Shown: piece by piece, positions 49,969 through 57,384 of the stretch
How the letters are laid out: each line of letters begins with the position of its first letter
How positions within the stretch are numbered: the stretch's first letter is position 1
IMG/VR virus record: IMGVR_UViG_3300044642_000468
Location: 1-60,279 of that record
DNA from: a virus
Direction: 5' to 3' (one strand)
DNA length: 60,279 nucleotides
Program-made: the position numbers and the translations under genes
Notes under the pieces: model-generated
What the model saw: only the letters and a program-made list of their open reading frames with translations
Database searches by the model: none
What the model was told of the DNA's origin: nothing

Positions 49969-52011
49969 ATGATAGAATCCATGGATAATGGGGGAAAGAA
50001 TAACCCACCTAAATCAACATCTGACTCATCAACACCTGTGTTGGATAACTTCAGCCGAGATTTAATCAAATTGGCCGAACAAGGTAAATTAGACCCTGTT
50101 GTTGGTAGAGAAAGAGAAATTACAAGGATTGCTCAAATCCTTTCTCGTAGAAAGAAAAATAACCCTATTATTATTGGTGAACCTGGTTGTGGTAAAACCG
50201 CAATCGTAGAAGGATTAGCAATTAAAATTTTTAACGGTGAATGTCCAAGAAATTTAATGGATAAAAGAATTGTTTCGTTAGACATGACATCGATTGTTGC
50301 GGGTACAAAATACCGTGGTCAGTTTGAGGAACGTATGAAAGTAATTATCGAGGAGTTACAAAACGCACCAAATATCATTGTCTTTATTGACGAAATTCAC
50401 ACAATAGTTGGTGCAGGTAATTCATCAGGTTCGTTAGACGCATCAAACATCTTCAAACCAGCACTTGCCCGTGGAGAAATTCAATGTGTTGGTGCAACAA
50501 CTCTTGATGAGTATCGTAAGAACTTTGAGAAAGACGGAGCATTAGAAAGACGTTTTCAAAAGGTAATTGTTGACGCGGCGACTAAAGAAGAGACTTTGGA
50601 GATTCTTAAGAATGTTAAAGATAAATACGAATCATTCCACAAGGTATCTTATACTGATGAAATACTTTCAGTATGTGTTGATTTGGCGGCAAGATATATC
50701 ACCGACAGAGAGTTTCCTGATAAGGCATTCGACATTATTGATGAGGTAGGTGCGAGATGTCAAGTTGAGATTAAAATGCCTGACATTATTGAAAAATTAA
50801 AACAAGAAGCTGCCGACGTTAAAATTGAAAAACTTGAGGTTGTTAAAAAACAAAATTACGAAGAGGCGGCAAATCTACGTGACAAGGAAAAACGTATTCT
50901 CAATAAATTAGATATTGAGAAGAAAAAATTTGAGGAGGAACTTCAGATTAAGAAAAAAGAAGTTTCTATCGAATTGGTTTATGAGGTCGTTTCAAACATG
51001 ACTAAAATTCCTATTAGTAAATTGAATGCTAATGAGACGATGTTACTATCTCAATTAGAGGGTAGTTTATCTGACAAAGTAATTGGCCAATCTGAAGCGG
51101 TTATGAAAATTGCTAAGTCAATCAGACGAAACAGATTAGGTATTAAAGACCCTAATAAACCAATTGGTTCATTTATTTTCCTTGGTTCAACAGGTGTAGG
51201 TAAAACTTACTTAGCAAAACAATTGGCAAAACAAATGTTTGGTAGTGAGGAGAATATGATTCGTGTGGACATGTCTGAATACCAAGAAAAACATAGTATC
51301 TCAAGATTAATTGGAGCCCCTCCAGGATATGTAGGTTATGACGAAGGTGGTCAATTAACTGAACAAGTTAAAAACAAACCTTACTCAGTAATTTTATTTG
51401 ATGAGATTGAAAAGGCAAACAAAGACATATTTTCAACATTATTACAAGTGTTGGATGACGGTCACCTTACAGATGGTATGGGAAGAAAAATTAACTTCAA
51501 AAACTGTGTCATTATCATGACATCAAACGTTGGAGTTAAAAAACTACAGGAGTTTGGTGCGGGTGTAGGATTTAAAACTAACTCGAGTTCTTACGTTGAA
51601 GAAGAACAAAAAAGAGAAGTTTTGAAGAAGGAACTTAAGAAGTTTTTCGCCCCTGAATTTTTAAACCGTATTGATGAGGTTATTATTTTTAATTCACTAG
51701 TGAAAGAAGATGTTAAAAAAATTGTTAAGCTTGAGTTGAGTATTTTATCTGAAAGATTGACAGGTCTTAAATATAATATTAAATTTGACGATTCTATTTT
51801 AGATATGATTTCTGAGGTTGGGTTTGATGAAATGTATGGTGCTCGTCCATTGAAAAGAGCTATTCAGGATAAAGTTGAAGATTTTATATCTGAAGAGGTT
51901 CTTAAGAGTAACATTCAAGAGAATACTGAGTACACGTTAATAAGTGAAAATGGTGATGTTAAGTTTAAAGAGGAAAAGAAAGTCACAAGAAAAAGAAAAG
52001 GGGTTGAATAA
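49969..52011 (+). CDS. ClpC-like AAA+ unfoldase (two nucleotide-binding domains)
   Basis: The protein has 680 residues. D1 has GEPGCGKT near 68 and IVFIDEIHT near 136. A UVR-like middle motif NYEEAANLRDKEKRI lies near 294, which points to ClpC rather than ClpB (no long M-domain). D2 has GSTGVGKT near 405, RLIGAPPGYVGYDEGGQL and ILFDEIEKA near 475. GVGFKTN near 530 sits where the ClpP-binding IGF/VGF loop lies. The N-terminal adaptor domain (Clp-N) is missing; only about 25 disordered residues precede D1. It may thus redirect host ClpP to other substrates. A host-type promoter and two terminators frame it. Confidence 0.88.
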   Translation: MIESMDNGGKNNPPKSTSDSSTPVLDNFSRDLIKLAEQGKLDPVVGREREITRIAQILSRRKKNNPIIIGEPGCGKTAIVEGLAIKIFNGECPRNLMDKRIVSLDMTSIVAGTKYRGQFEERMKVIIEELQNAPNIIVFIDEIHTIVGAGNSSGSLDASNIFKPALARGEIQCVGATTLDEYRKNFEKDGALERRFQKVIVDAATKEETLEILKNVKDKYESFHKVSYTDEILSVCVDLAARYITDREFPDKAFDIIDEVGARCQVEIKMPDIIEKLKQEAADVKIEKLEVVKKQNYEEAANLRDKEKRILNKLDIEKKKFEEELQIKKKEVSIELVYEVVSNMTKIPISKLNANETMLLSQLEGSLSDKVIGQSEAVMKIAKSIRRNRLGIKDPNKPIGSFIFLGSTGVGKTYLAKQLAKQMFGSEENMIRVDMSEYQEKHSISRLIGAPPGYVGYDEGGQLTEQVKNKPYSVILFDEIEKANKDIFSTLLQVLDDGHLTDGMGRKINFKNCVIIMTSNVGVKKLQEFGAGVGFKTNSSSYVEEEQKREVLKKELKKFFAPEFLNRIDEVIIFNSLVKEDVKKIVKLELSILSERLTGLKYNIKFDDSILDMISEVGFDEMYGARPLKRAIQDKVEDFISEEVLKSNIQENTEYTLISENGDVKFKEEKKVTRKRKGVE

Positions 52012-52023
52012 CCCCCTTTTTTT
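51997..52023 (+). terminator. Terminator overlapping the clpC-like stop codon
   Basis: Stem GGGGTT/AACCCC with loop GAAT and a T run. The stop codon TAA lies in the loop and 3' arm, so a translating ribosome would cover the hairpin. Confidence 0.8.
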
Positions 52024-52039
52024 ATGTTCATTAATAAGC

Positions 52040-52073
52040 AAAAAATAACCCCACCTTACGGAGGGGTTTTTTA
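52040..52073. terminator. Bidirectional terminator between clpC-like and peptidase genes
   Basis: Stem AACCCC-CC with GG-GGGGTT around a TTAC loop, flanked by A and T runs. It ends the minus-strand peptidase gene and backs up the previous terminator. Confidence 0.82.
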
Positions 52074-52904
52074 TTAGTCAAATAAATAACTGTATCGTGG
52101 TTTCGATTTGAATGGGTATTTCACATTACCCAATTTCTCAATTAATTCTTTACCCGTTTTGATTCCATTATAAACATCTTCGATTACAACGTATTCTTCT
52201 CTAGTGTGGTAGTCGTAGTACCCAATCGAGAAGTTAATACATGAGAAGTCAAATGTGTTCTTCAAAGCGTACACGTCTGTGTATGGGTGAGATTGATATT
52301 TTCTATCAGGATTGAATGTTTCTGTTAAAACCTCATCACATGATTTAAAGAACTCGGTTTCTCTACCAAATAATTGAACTCCCATACAGAACTCACTAAC
52401 CATCCAGTTTTCAGGAGCATCAAATTGAATTCCGTATCCAACATTCTCGAAGAAATTTTTATCCGCTTGTTTTGAACCGTGGCAACCTGTTTCTTCTGAA
52501 ACAAAGAATGCGGCTTTAAGATTTGGTAATTCTTTTAATAATTCTAAACATGCGTAAACACCGCATTTATCATCACCACCAATTCCTGTTGGTTCACCAA
52601 AATCGTTGAATGCTTTTAATGATGGTTTAATTACTCCCTGAGCGTTAGGTAATTCCATTTCTCTAACGTTAATTACGTCTAATTGATGTACGGTATCAGT
52701 ATGAGCAATAACACACGGGAAATAGAAATCTTCAGTAATATCCTGAGATGTCTTAGTAGCATAAATGTTTCGATGTTCGTCTACCTGAAATGGTATTTGG
52801 TTTTCGGTTAACCAATTAACTAAAAACTCAATCATTCGGTCTTCCTTATATGTCTTTGTTGGGACCGACAAAACGTCCTTTAGTAATTGATAGTTTCTTT
52901 CCAT
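52074..52904 (-). CDS. M20-family metallopeptidase (peptidase T-like)
   Basis: The protein has 276 residues. The di-zinc signatures are AHTDTVH near 67, GIGGDDKCGVYACLELL near 108, SEETGCHGS near 133 with the catalytic Glu pair, and YYDYHTREEYVV near 235. It is shorter than peptidase T or DapE (about 400) because the lid domain appears reduced or missing. The likely activity is cutting short peptides. It lies between the clpC-like gene and the tmRNA, so it could recycle peptides from proteolysis. It has a consensus host-type promoter with the ATG 4 nt after the -7 box. Confidence 0.82.
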   Translation of the reverse strand: MERNYQLLKDVLSVPTKTYKEDRMIEFLVNWLTENQIPFQVDEHRNIYATKTSQDITEDFYFPCVIAHTDTVHQLDVINVREMELPNAQGVIKPSLKAFNDFGEPTGIGGDDKCGVYACLELLKELPNLKAAFFVSEETGCHGSKQADKNFFENVGYGIQFDAPENWMVSEFCMGVQLFGRETEFFKSCDEVLTETFNPDRKYQSHPYTDVYALKNTFDFSCINFSIGYYDYHTREEYVVIEDVYNGIKTGKELIEKLGNVKYPFKSKPRYSYLFD

Positions 52905-52908
52905 AGGC

Positions 52909-52940
52909 CAAAGATAAGTAAATTACTTTACTTTGACAAA
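52909..52940 (-). promoter_or_regulatory. Consensus Bacteroidota promoter, leaderless geometry
   Basis: On the minus strand TTTG, a 20-nt spacer and TATCTTTG are followed by GCCT and ATG. This is a full match to the TTTG-N19/20-TAnnTTTG pattern. The mRNA should begin at or next to the start codon. Confidence 0.78.
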
Positions 52941-54287
52941 TCTATTTTCAAATAATTCGGGATGATGTAAAAATTGGTCAAAATCTTCAAAATCATAACT
53001 TCTTTGTTCGCCTTGATATGAATTCTTAACTGAAACAACAACATGGACTTTATTAGTTTTTGGGTCCATTTTAATTATACTAAATGTTTTTGTTTCGTCT
53101 TTGGGTAATTTGTAATTAGTTTCCATGTCGTACTTACTTAAAATTTTCGAAGCATTATCTGAGAATTTTTTAATATCCTCAAATTCGTCAGAATCCTCAA
53201 GTTTAGTAAACATCTTATCTAATTGCCAACCACAACTACGATTGAACGATTCATCATCAAAATCAATACAATCCTGTTCATAAGAATATTCTTCCCATCC
53301 ACCAAGATTTCCTGATTTATGACCAATATCACTTAAAACCTCACTAACCGTGAAATGTCTTTCATCAACCATTTTATATAAAGATAATAATACCGACACT
53401 GTTGTCACATAACTATAAAAACAATTACCCATATTGAATATTCCATAATTTTGGAAGAAATTACAACAGTCGTCTTCAATCATCTTACGGGCACCTCGTT
53501 CTTTACAGTTATTTTTTTCTGACAACCATTCAGATTTAATTCCCTCACATTCACGTTCAAATGTTGATAATAGTAAATTAGACGCTTTTTCCCATTCTTC
53601 ATCATTTCGTAACTGAGATAGTTCTGGCGATAATAATTTTAAAATTTCTTTTAGTTTAATTTGGTTTTCGTCATTTAATTCCCGTAACAAATAACCCTGT
53701 TTCCAATCCTCATCAGCGAAATCTTCACTTTCAAATTGGTAGGAATCATAATTAGAATATACGTAATTTCCAAACCAAATATCTCCTTCAGTTAACTCAA
53801 ATAATTTCCAATAATCCTCATAATCATCAAACTTTAATTTAACTCTACTTTTACCAGGTGTTTGTTCATTAAACTTAATATCATATACAATTGGGTCAAA
53901 TCTATTAGCATCCCAGTTATTAACCTTTTGACCGTTTTTAATTTTTAATAATAAATCGTATATCTCACTATTCCCCATAATATCTTGGACGTAGGGTTTT
54001 AGGTACGGATACTTAAATGTGATGTTGTCGTAACTTTCAAGTTTTAATTCGATACCTGAATAATATTCAAGCTCACCATCGGTAGGTTTGTATAGTGTGT
54101 ATATATACTCAGGGCCAGGATTGTATTTACTCACGGCAAAATATAAATCACCATGACTAAAATCTCGGTCATACAATTCAGTAACCTTGGGGGGTCCGTA
54201 ATAGGTCGCTGCGTTCTTATTGAACACCTGTACCAATACGACATACTCGTTCTCAAATATTATCTTAGCGTTTTTTGATTCCTCCAC
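52923..54287 (-). CDS. Hypothetical acidic protein (454 aa)
   Basis: Not recognised. The start is a GTG (VEESKNAKIIF read as Met), the only start before conserved-looking sequence. The protein is acidic with Tyr- and Trp-rich stretches (VFNKNAATYYGPPKVTELYD, GDIWFGNYVYSNYDSYQFE) and a possible Cys cluster (EDDCCNFFQNYG). It has no export signal. It lies upstream of the peptidase gene and carries that gene's promoter at its 3' end. It has its own TATTTAT box. Confidence 0.65.
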   Translation of the reverse strand: MEESKNAKIIFENEYVVLVQVFNKNAATYYGPPKVTELYDRDFSHGDLYFAVSKYNPGPEYIYTLYKPTDGELEYYSGIELKLESYDNITFKYPYLKPYVQDIMGNSEIYDLLLKIKNGQKVNNWDANRFDPIVYDIKFNEQTPGKSRVKLKFDDYEDYWKLFELTEGDIWFGNYVYSNYDSYQFESEDFADEDWKQGYLLRELNDENQIKLKEILKLLSPELSQLRNDEEWEKASNLLLSTFERECEGIKSEWLSEKNNCKERGARKMIEDDCCNFFQNYGIFNMGNCFYSYVTTVSVLLSLYKMVDERHFTVSEVLSDIGHKSGNLGGWEEYSYEQDCIDFDDESFNRSCGWQLDKMFTKLEDSDEFEDIKKFSDNASKILSKYDMETNYKLPKDETKTFSIIKMDPKTNKVHVVVSVKNSYQGEQRSYDFEDFDQFLHHPELFENRFVKVK

Positions 54288-54302
54288 AAATATTTATTTA
54301 CA

Positions 54303-54311
54303 TATAAATAT
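54303..54311 (-). promoter_or_regulatory. Putative late promoter box
   Basis: On the minus strand this reads ATATTTATA, 15 nt before the GTG start at 54287. It overlaps the region just left of the divergent tmRNA promoter. Confidence 0.45.
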
Positions 54312-54318
54312 AAAATAG

Positions 54319-54349
54319 TTTGGTAATTGGTAAAACTTTACTATCTTTG
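54319..54349 (+). promoter_or_regulatory. Consensus Bacteroidota promoter of the tmRNA gene
   Basis: TTTG at 54319-54322, a 19-nt spacer and TATCTTTG at 54342-54349. The predicted transcript starts near 54356, about 20 nt before the mature 5' end. Confidence 0.8.
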
Positions 54350-54375
54350 TAAAAGAAATAAGTTCTTTAACATAT

Positions 54376-54761
54376 GGGGGTAACTTGGAATTGACTGGCA
54401 TTGTTAGTTATTCGGGGCACGCAGTGAGATGTATCCTATCACTTAAATCTACGGATGTAAACTGTAAACGGAAACGTTTTAGACAAAATGGCGACCATCG
54501 GATTAATCCGTGAAGAAGCTGCGGTTGTTGCCTAACATATAGGAAACACCATACGGGTCGGTGGACATACAACCTAGGAACAGAAGTCTATACAAAGGTG
54601 GAAAAATGACTGAACCCAAAATCGAGTCATCCATTGGTTGTTAGTTTACGATGGTGAAGAACGAACTAACTATTTTTGGAACATTAGAAAATGTTATCCT
54701 AAGCGTGTAGTCCTTAATAGGTAAGGTGTACAACACGAGGGTTCGAACCCCTCTACCTCCA
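54376..54761 (+). ncRNA. ssrA: Transfer-messenger RNA (tmRNA)
   Basis: The 5' end GGGGGTA pairs with TACCTCC at 54754-54760 to form the 7-bp acceptor stem (one G-U pair). The following ACTTGGAATTGAC is the tmRNA D-loop region. The T arm GAGGG-TTCGAAC-CCCTC abuts the acceptor strand, and the discriminator is A54761; CCA is not encoded. The candidate tag frame runs from 54470 to the TAA at 54533-54535, 21 codons ending in EEAAVVA, where host tags usually end in ALAA. The stop lies in a CCTA/TAGG hairpin like helix 5. It would rescue stalled ribosomes and tag the nascent protein. Confidence 0.9.
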
Positions 54762-54767
54762 CTCATT

Positions 54768-54795
54768 AAACCTCATCTTCGGATGGGGTTTTTTT
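54768..54795 (+). terminator. tmRNA terminator
   Basis: Stem AAACCTCATC/GATGGGGTTT with a UUCG tetraloop, then a T run, seven nt past the tmRNA 3' end. Confidence 0.9.
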
Positions 54796-54846
54796 ATGCG
54801 TTAAAATTATAGATTAGTGTTGTATGATTATTATATTTTAGTGCAT

Positions 54847-54879
54847 AAAAAAAGGGAATAACATCGTCATGTTATTCCC
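54847..54879 (-). terminator. Terminator of the giant non-coding RNA
   Basis: A perfect 11-bp stem GGGAATAACAT/ATGTTATTCCC with a 4-nt loop; on the minus strand it is followed by seven T. It marks the 3' end of the minus-strand RNA and faces the tmRNA terminator. Confidence 0.9.
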
Positions 54880-56177
54880 GTTGGGCTTTTTACTCAGTGG
54901 TACAACCTTAACCACTCCATCAGTTTGTGACACCGAATGGGACCTTCTATCGTGAGGTGAATATCCGCGACCTAAACGTCTATGTTTTTTGGTTTTTTAC
55001 TTATTTAGACACCTATAAAAAACCTGTGGTTATCACAAAAATCCACAACCTAAGAATATCGGTGTTGACGTTTTTTATCTTTTAGCGAAGATGTCTTGTC
55101 TTGACACAAACACACTAGTTTTTTGTATTTATCAATCAGAGCAGATAAAGGTTGTAACATAGTATAAAACCAAAAACACACACTCTATGGGACTTTTTTA
55201 AGGGAAAGTTTAAACTCATTACCTTGAGGAATATACCGTAATTACCTCTTTTCTCTGTATTGGAGTCACTGTTTTCATAGTTTTGGTTGGCTAAAGGCTG
55301 AGAATACACCGTTTTGTGAGAATCTTTAGAAGGATTATTTGGTTCCCTTCATTTCCACCATCTTTTGAATGGTAACTCTCATCGCCGATTGGTTAGACCA
55401 ATCACTCCTTAAGGTTTTAACTACTCTATTACTACTCTACTCTCTTCAATCTTGCGAACTGACTCAGGATTCGACTCCTTGGAGGTTTTTGGTAACAATA
55501 TACATCGACTTGCGGTCTCAGTATGCCATGAACAACTCATGACTATGTAGGCGACTTTCATCAAAACCTGACGAACACTTTTGCTTATATGTCTTTTAGT
55601 TTTACTTAAATTTAGTATAAGTTTTGTGTTGTGGATGATTCCAAGTAGAGGTCCGTCTTAAGCCTCGTTATCTTTTGAACAACAAGATACTTGTCTACTC
55701 GGTAGAGTGTCCCCACTCTCATATTTTAAGATTACTTCGTACCAAGACCTTGGTGGGTCTGTGGTAAGGATAGTAGCGACACCATTCGTTCTCTATCTTA
55801 CCTTCAGGTTAATCCCTTCGGTTTTAAGTCACCTCTTATATTGGAACCCGCAATTGTGTATTTGGAGTACACTTCTCACTTGATTCCTATGGGTTATTCT
55901 TATTGGTGTTCCCACCTCAAACTGACAATCCACATTGCCCGTTCAGTTTTCCATTTCCCTACGAAGTTATCCTCGGTACTACAGGCTCACTGATATCCCA
56001 CTTGTATACTCGAGTTCGGTTACCCGAACCGCAAAACCATTAACACTTATGATTTCACTTTATCCCCCTTTCGAGGTTTATTTAACGACCATATACGGCC
56101 GATTATCGTTTATACAACACCGAAGTGTTATAATGGATAATAATATGTCAAAGAACTTCTTCGGACGTTTCCGATTT
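54847..56177 (-). ncRNA. Giant structured non-coding RNA (about 1.3 kb), class unknown
   Basis: No credible reading frame exists over this stretch on either strand, and its base composition is more even than in the coding regions. Transcription is minus: three tandem host-type promoters lie to the right, the terminator to the left. Perfect hairpins with tetraloops stable only on the minus strand support this: AACAC-UUCG-GUGUU (56116-56129), GUUCGG-GUAA-CCGAAC (56014-56029) and AGAGUG-GGGA-CACUCU (55704-55719). A 5' hairpin UCGGA-AACG-UCCGA lies at 56161-56174. I saw no 16S, 23S or RNase P signatures. Size and tmRNA neighbourhood recall the phage-linked GOLLD and ROOL RNAs, but I cannot show membership. 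Confidence 0.8.
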
Positions 56178-56182
56178 GTTTT

Positions 56183-56217
56183 ACAAAGGTAGGTAAACTT
56201 TTTTGATTTACCAAATC
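56183..56217. repeat. 35-bp promoter repeat, copy 1
   Basis: It is identical to copy 2 (56274-56308) at 33 of 35 positions. Each copy holds a complete host-type promoter on the minus strand and an internal inverted repeat GGTAAA-N9-TTTACC lying in the spacer between the -33 and -7 boxes. Confidence 0.9.
56184..56215 (-). promoter_or_regulatory. Promoter P1 of the giant RNA
   Basis: On the minus strand TTTG, a 20-nt spacer with the palindrome GGTAAA/TTTACC, and TACCTTTG. It is a full consensus match. The transcript should begin near 56177. Confidence 0.82.
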
Positions 56218-56233
56218 TTTTTTTATTTTTTTT

Positions 56234-56265
56234 AGAGATTTGTATCTGAATCGTTGTCTATCTCT
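56234..56265 (-). other. Hairpin with the AACGATTCAGATAC loop in the giant-RNA leader
   Basis: On the minus strand a 6-bp stem AGAGAT/ATCTCT encloses a loop with ACAACGATTCAGATACAA. The loop matches those of the small RNA at 33450-33562, while the stem is unrelated. It would be part of transcripts from promoters P2 and P3 only. Confidence 0.7.
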
Positions 56266-56273
56266 TTTGTTGT

Positions 56274-56308
56274 ACAAAGGTAGGTAAAGTTTTTCGATTT
56301 ACCAAATC
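56274..56308. repeat. 35-bp promoter repeat, copy 2
   Basis: Second copy, 91 bp from the first, differing at two positions in the spacer. The palindrome arms and the promoter boxes are unchanged. Confidence 0.9.
56275..56306 (-). promoter_or_regulatory. Promoter P2 of the giant RNA
   Basis: On the minus strand TTTG, a 20-nt spacer with the same GGTAAA/TTTACC palindrome, and TACCTTTG. Confidence 0.82.
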
Positions 56309-56385
56309 TTTTTTTTGTTTTTTTTTTCAGTCTTAGGAAACCACGATTTTATAACAGATTGTCAACCTAACCCCGAATTGTTTTA

Positions 56386-56415
56386 CAAAGATAATAAAAA
56401 AAACTGTTCTGACAA
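56386..56415 (-). promoter_or_regulatory. Promoter P3 of the giant RNA
   Basis: On the minus strand TTG, a 19-nt spacer and TATCTTTG. It lacks the palindrome of P1 and P2. Confidence 0.75.
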
Positions 56416-56445
56416 TACCTAAACAGTATATTTTTTTATTTTTTA

Positions 56446-56455
56446 TATAAATATT
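56446..56455 (-). promoter_or_regulatory. Possible late promoter box upstream of the giant RNA
   Basis: On the minus strand AATATTTATA, with no protein gene downstream before the giant RNA. If real, the RNA would be made early and late. Confidence 0.4.
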
Positions 56456-56548
56456 GTACTTTGTTAAGAAAATCTGAATTATTTTAAAGTATAAGTTGAT
56501 TTTACGTCAACAATCACCTATTTATTTATCAATAAAAACAAATATAAC

Positions 56549-56731
56549 ATGAAAAAAGTAATTTTCGCTATGTTGGTTACAGGAACAATGATGATGGTAT
56601 CTTGTGGACAATCAACTCAAACTGAGGAAACTCTAACAACGGCAGACAGTACATCTGTAGCCACAGACTCAACTAAAATCAGTGTAGACTCTACTTTAGT
56701 AGACACCACTTCAGTTCAATCTGTTAAGTAA
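56549..56731 (+). CDS. Small lipoprotein (60 aa)
   Basis: The signal peptide MKKVIFAMLVTGTMMMVSCG ends in a lipobox with Cys19 as the lipid-modified residue. The mature 42 residues are a Thr/Ser/Asp-rich, probably unstructured tail (TADSTSVATDSTKISVDS) with no domain. Small phage lipoproteins of this kind can mask receptors or block superinfection; that role is inferred only. It is an orphan plus-strand gene beside the giant RNA. The upstream region has no clear promoter of either class. Confidence 0.75.
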   Translation: MKKVIFAMLVTGTMMMVSCGQSTQTEETLTTADSTSVATDSTKISVDSTLVDTTSVQSVK

Positions 56732-56736
56732 AAAAC

Positions 56737-56762
56737 AAAACCCCCTGAAAAGGGGGTTTTTT
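56737..56762. terminator. Bidirectional terminator after the lipoprotein gene
   Basis: Stem AAAACCCCC/GGGGGTTTT with loop TGAAAA, flanked by A and T runs; shared with the convergent gene ending at 56761. Confidence 0.9.
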
Positions 56763-57384
56763 AATGCTTTATAATTTTTTTAATCTTATCTATTTGTTCT
56801 GTAAGTCTTTTATTACCACCGTAATCTTCTTTAAAGGATTTCTTAATCTCTTTACCAACACCACTTGTAATATCATTTGCGATTGAAAATGGGGATAGTA
56901 AAGTATCTAAGAATATATTACCAGAACCAACGTCTTTATTACCGACATCAATTTTATTAATCTCTTTTTTAGGGTCTTCTTTTTTAGGGTCTTCTTTTTT
57001 TGGTCCCTCTTTTTTAGAGTCTTCTTTTTTAGGTTTAAACCCTTCCATATATTTTGACACGTCTAATTTTTTATCATCATCGTTTTTAATTGAGTACCCA
57101 ATTCTATCGTCAGTGAAATGTCCAATAATTTGACCTTGTTTTATTCTATCTCCTGGTGAAACAAATGACTTACCAACATTACAAAATTCAGAATATACAT
57201 TATCACCATTAAACTCATGTTTAATTTTAATTAAGTTTTCACAAGAAGGAGTTCTGTCAAAAACAATAACACCATCATATGGATTTATTAATTTTGAATT
57301 TGGGTATGAAATTAAATCAACAGATTTTGACATTATTGATGATTTCATATTACCGTATGGTGCTGGATTAATAAATCTTTCCAT
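56761..57384 (-). CDS. Degenerate M23-like (LytM fold) protein with KKEDP repeats
   Basis: The protein has 207 residues. Residues 30-110 keep the fold outline: NPYDGVIVFDRTPSCENLIK, then GKSFVSPGDRIKQGQIIGHF. The catalytic His positions are lost (YSEFCNV where YxHL is expected), so it is probably a non-catalytic peptidoglycan binder. A charged linker with KKEDPKKEDPKKE repeats follows. The C-terminal part (IFLDTLLSPFSIAND and LTEQIDKIKKIIKH) resembles the end of the M15-like neighbour. It overlaps the next gene by 1 nt. Confidence 0.65.
   Translation of the reverse strand: MERFINPAPYGNMKSSIMSKSVDLISYPNSKLINPYDGVIVFDRTPSCENLIKIKHEFNGDNVYSEFCNVGKSFVSPGDRIKQGQIIGHFTDDRIGYSIKNDDDKKLDVSKYMEGFKPKKEDSKKEGPKKEDPKKEDPKKEINKIDVGNKDVGSGNIFLDTLLSPFSIANDITSGVGKEIKKSFKEDYGGNKRLTEQIDKIKKIIKH

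Noticed and set aside
55460-55490. T-arm-like GGATTCGACTCC suggesting a tRNA inside the giant RNA
   Set aside because: The closing stem has an A-C mismatch and no acceptor or anticodon arms can be found around it.
54847-56177. Giant RNA as a ribosomal RNA fragment or RNase P RNA
   Set aside because: I read the minus strand for conserved rRNA and RNase P stretches and found none; the promoter and terminator also mark it as a unit of its own.
55935-56192. Plus-strand frame of 85 residues in the giant RNA region
   Set aside because: No promoter, no domain-like sequence, and it runs antisense to the RNA hairpins with minus-strand tetraloops. Chance frame.
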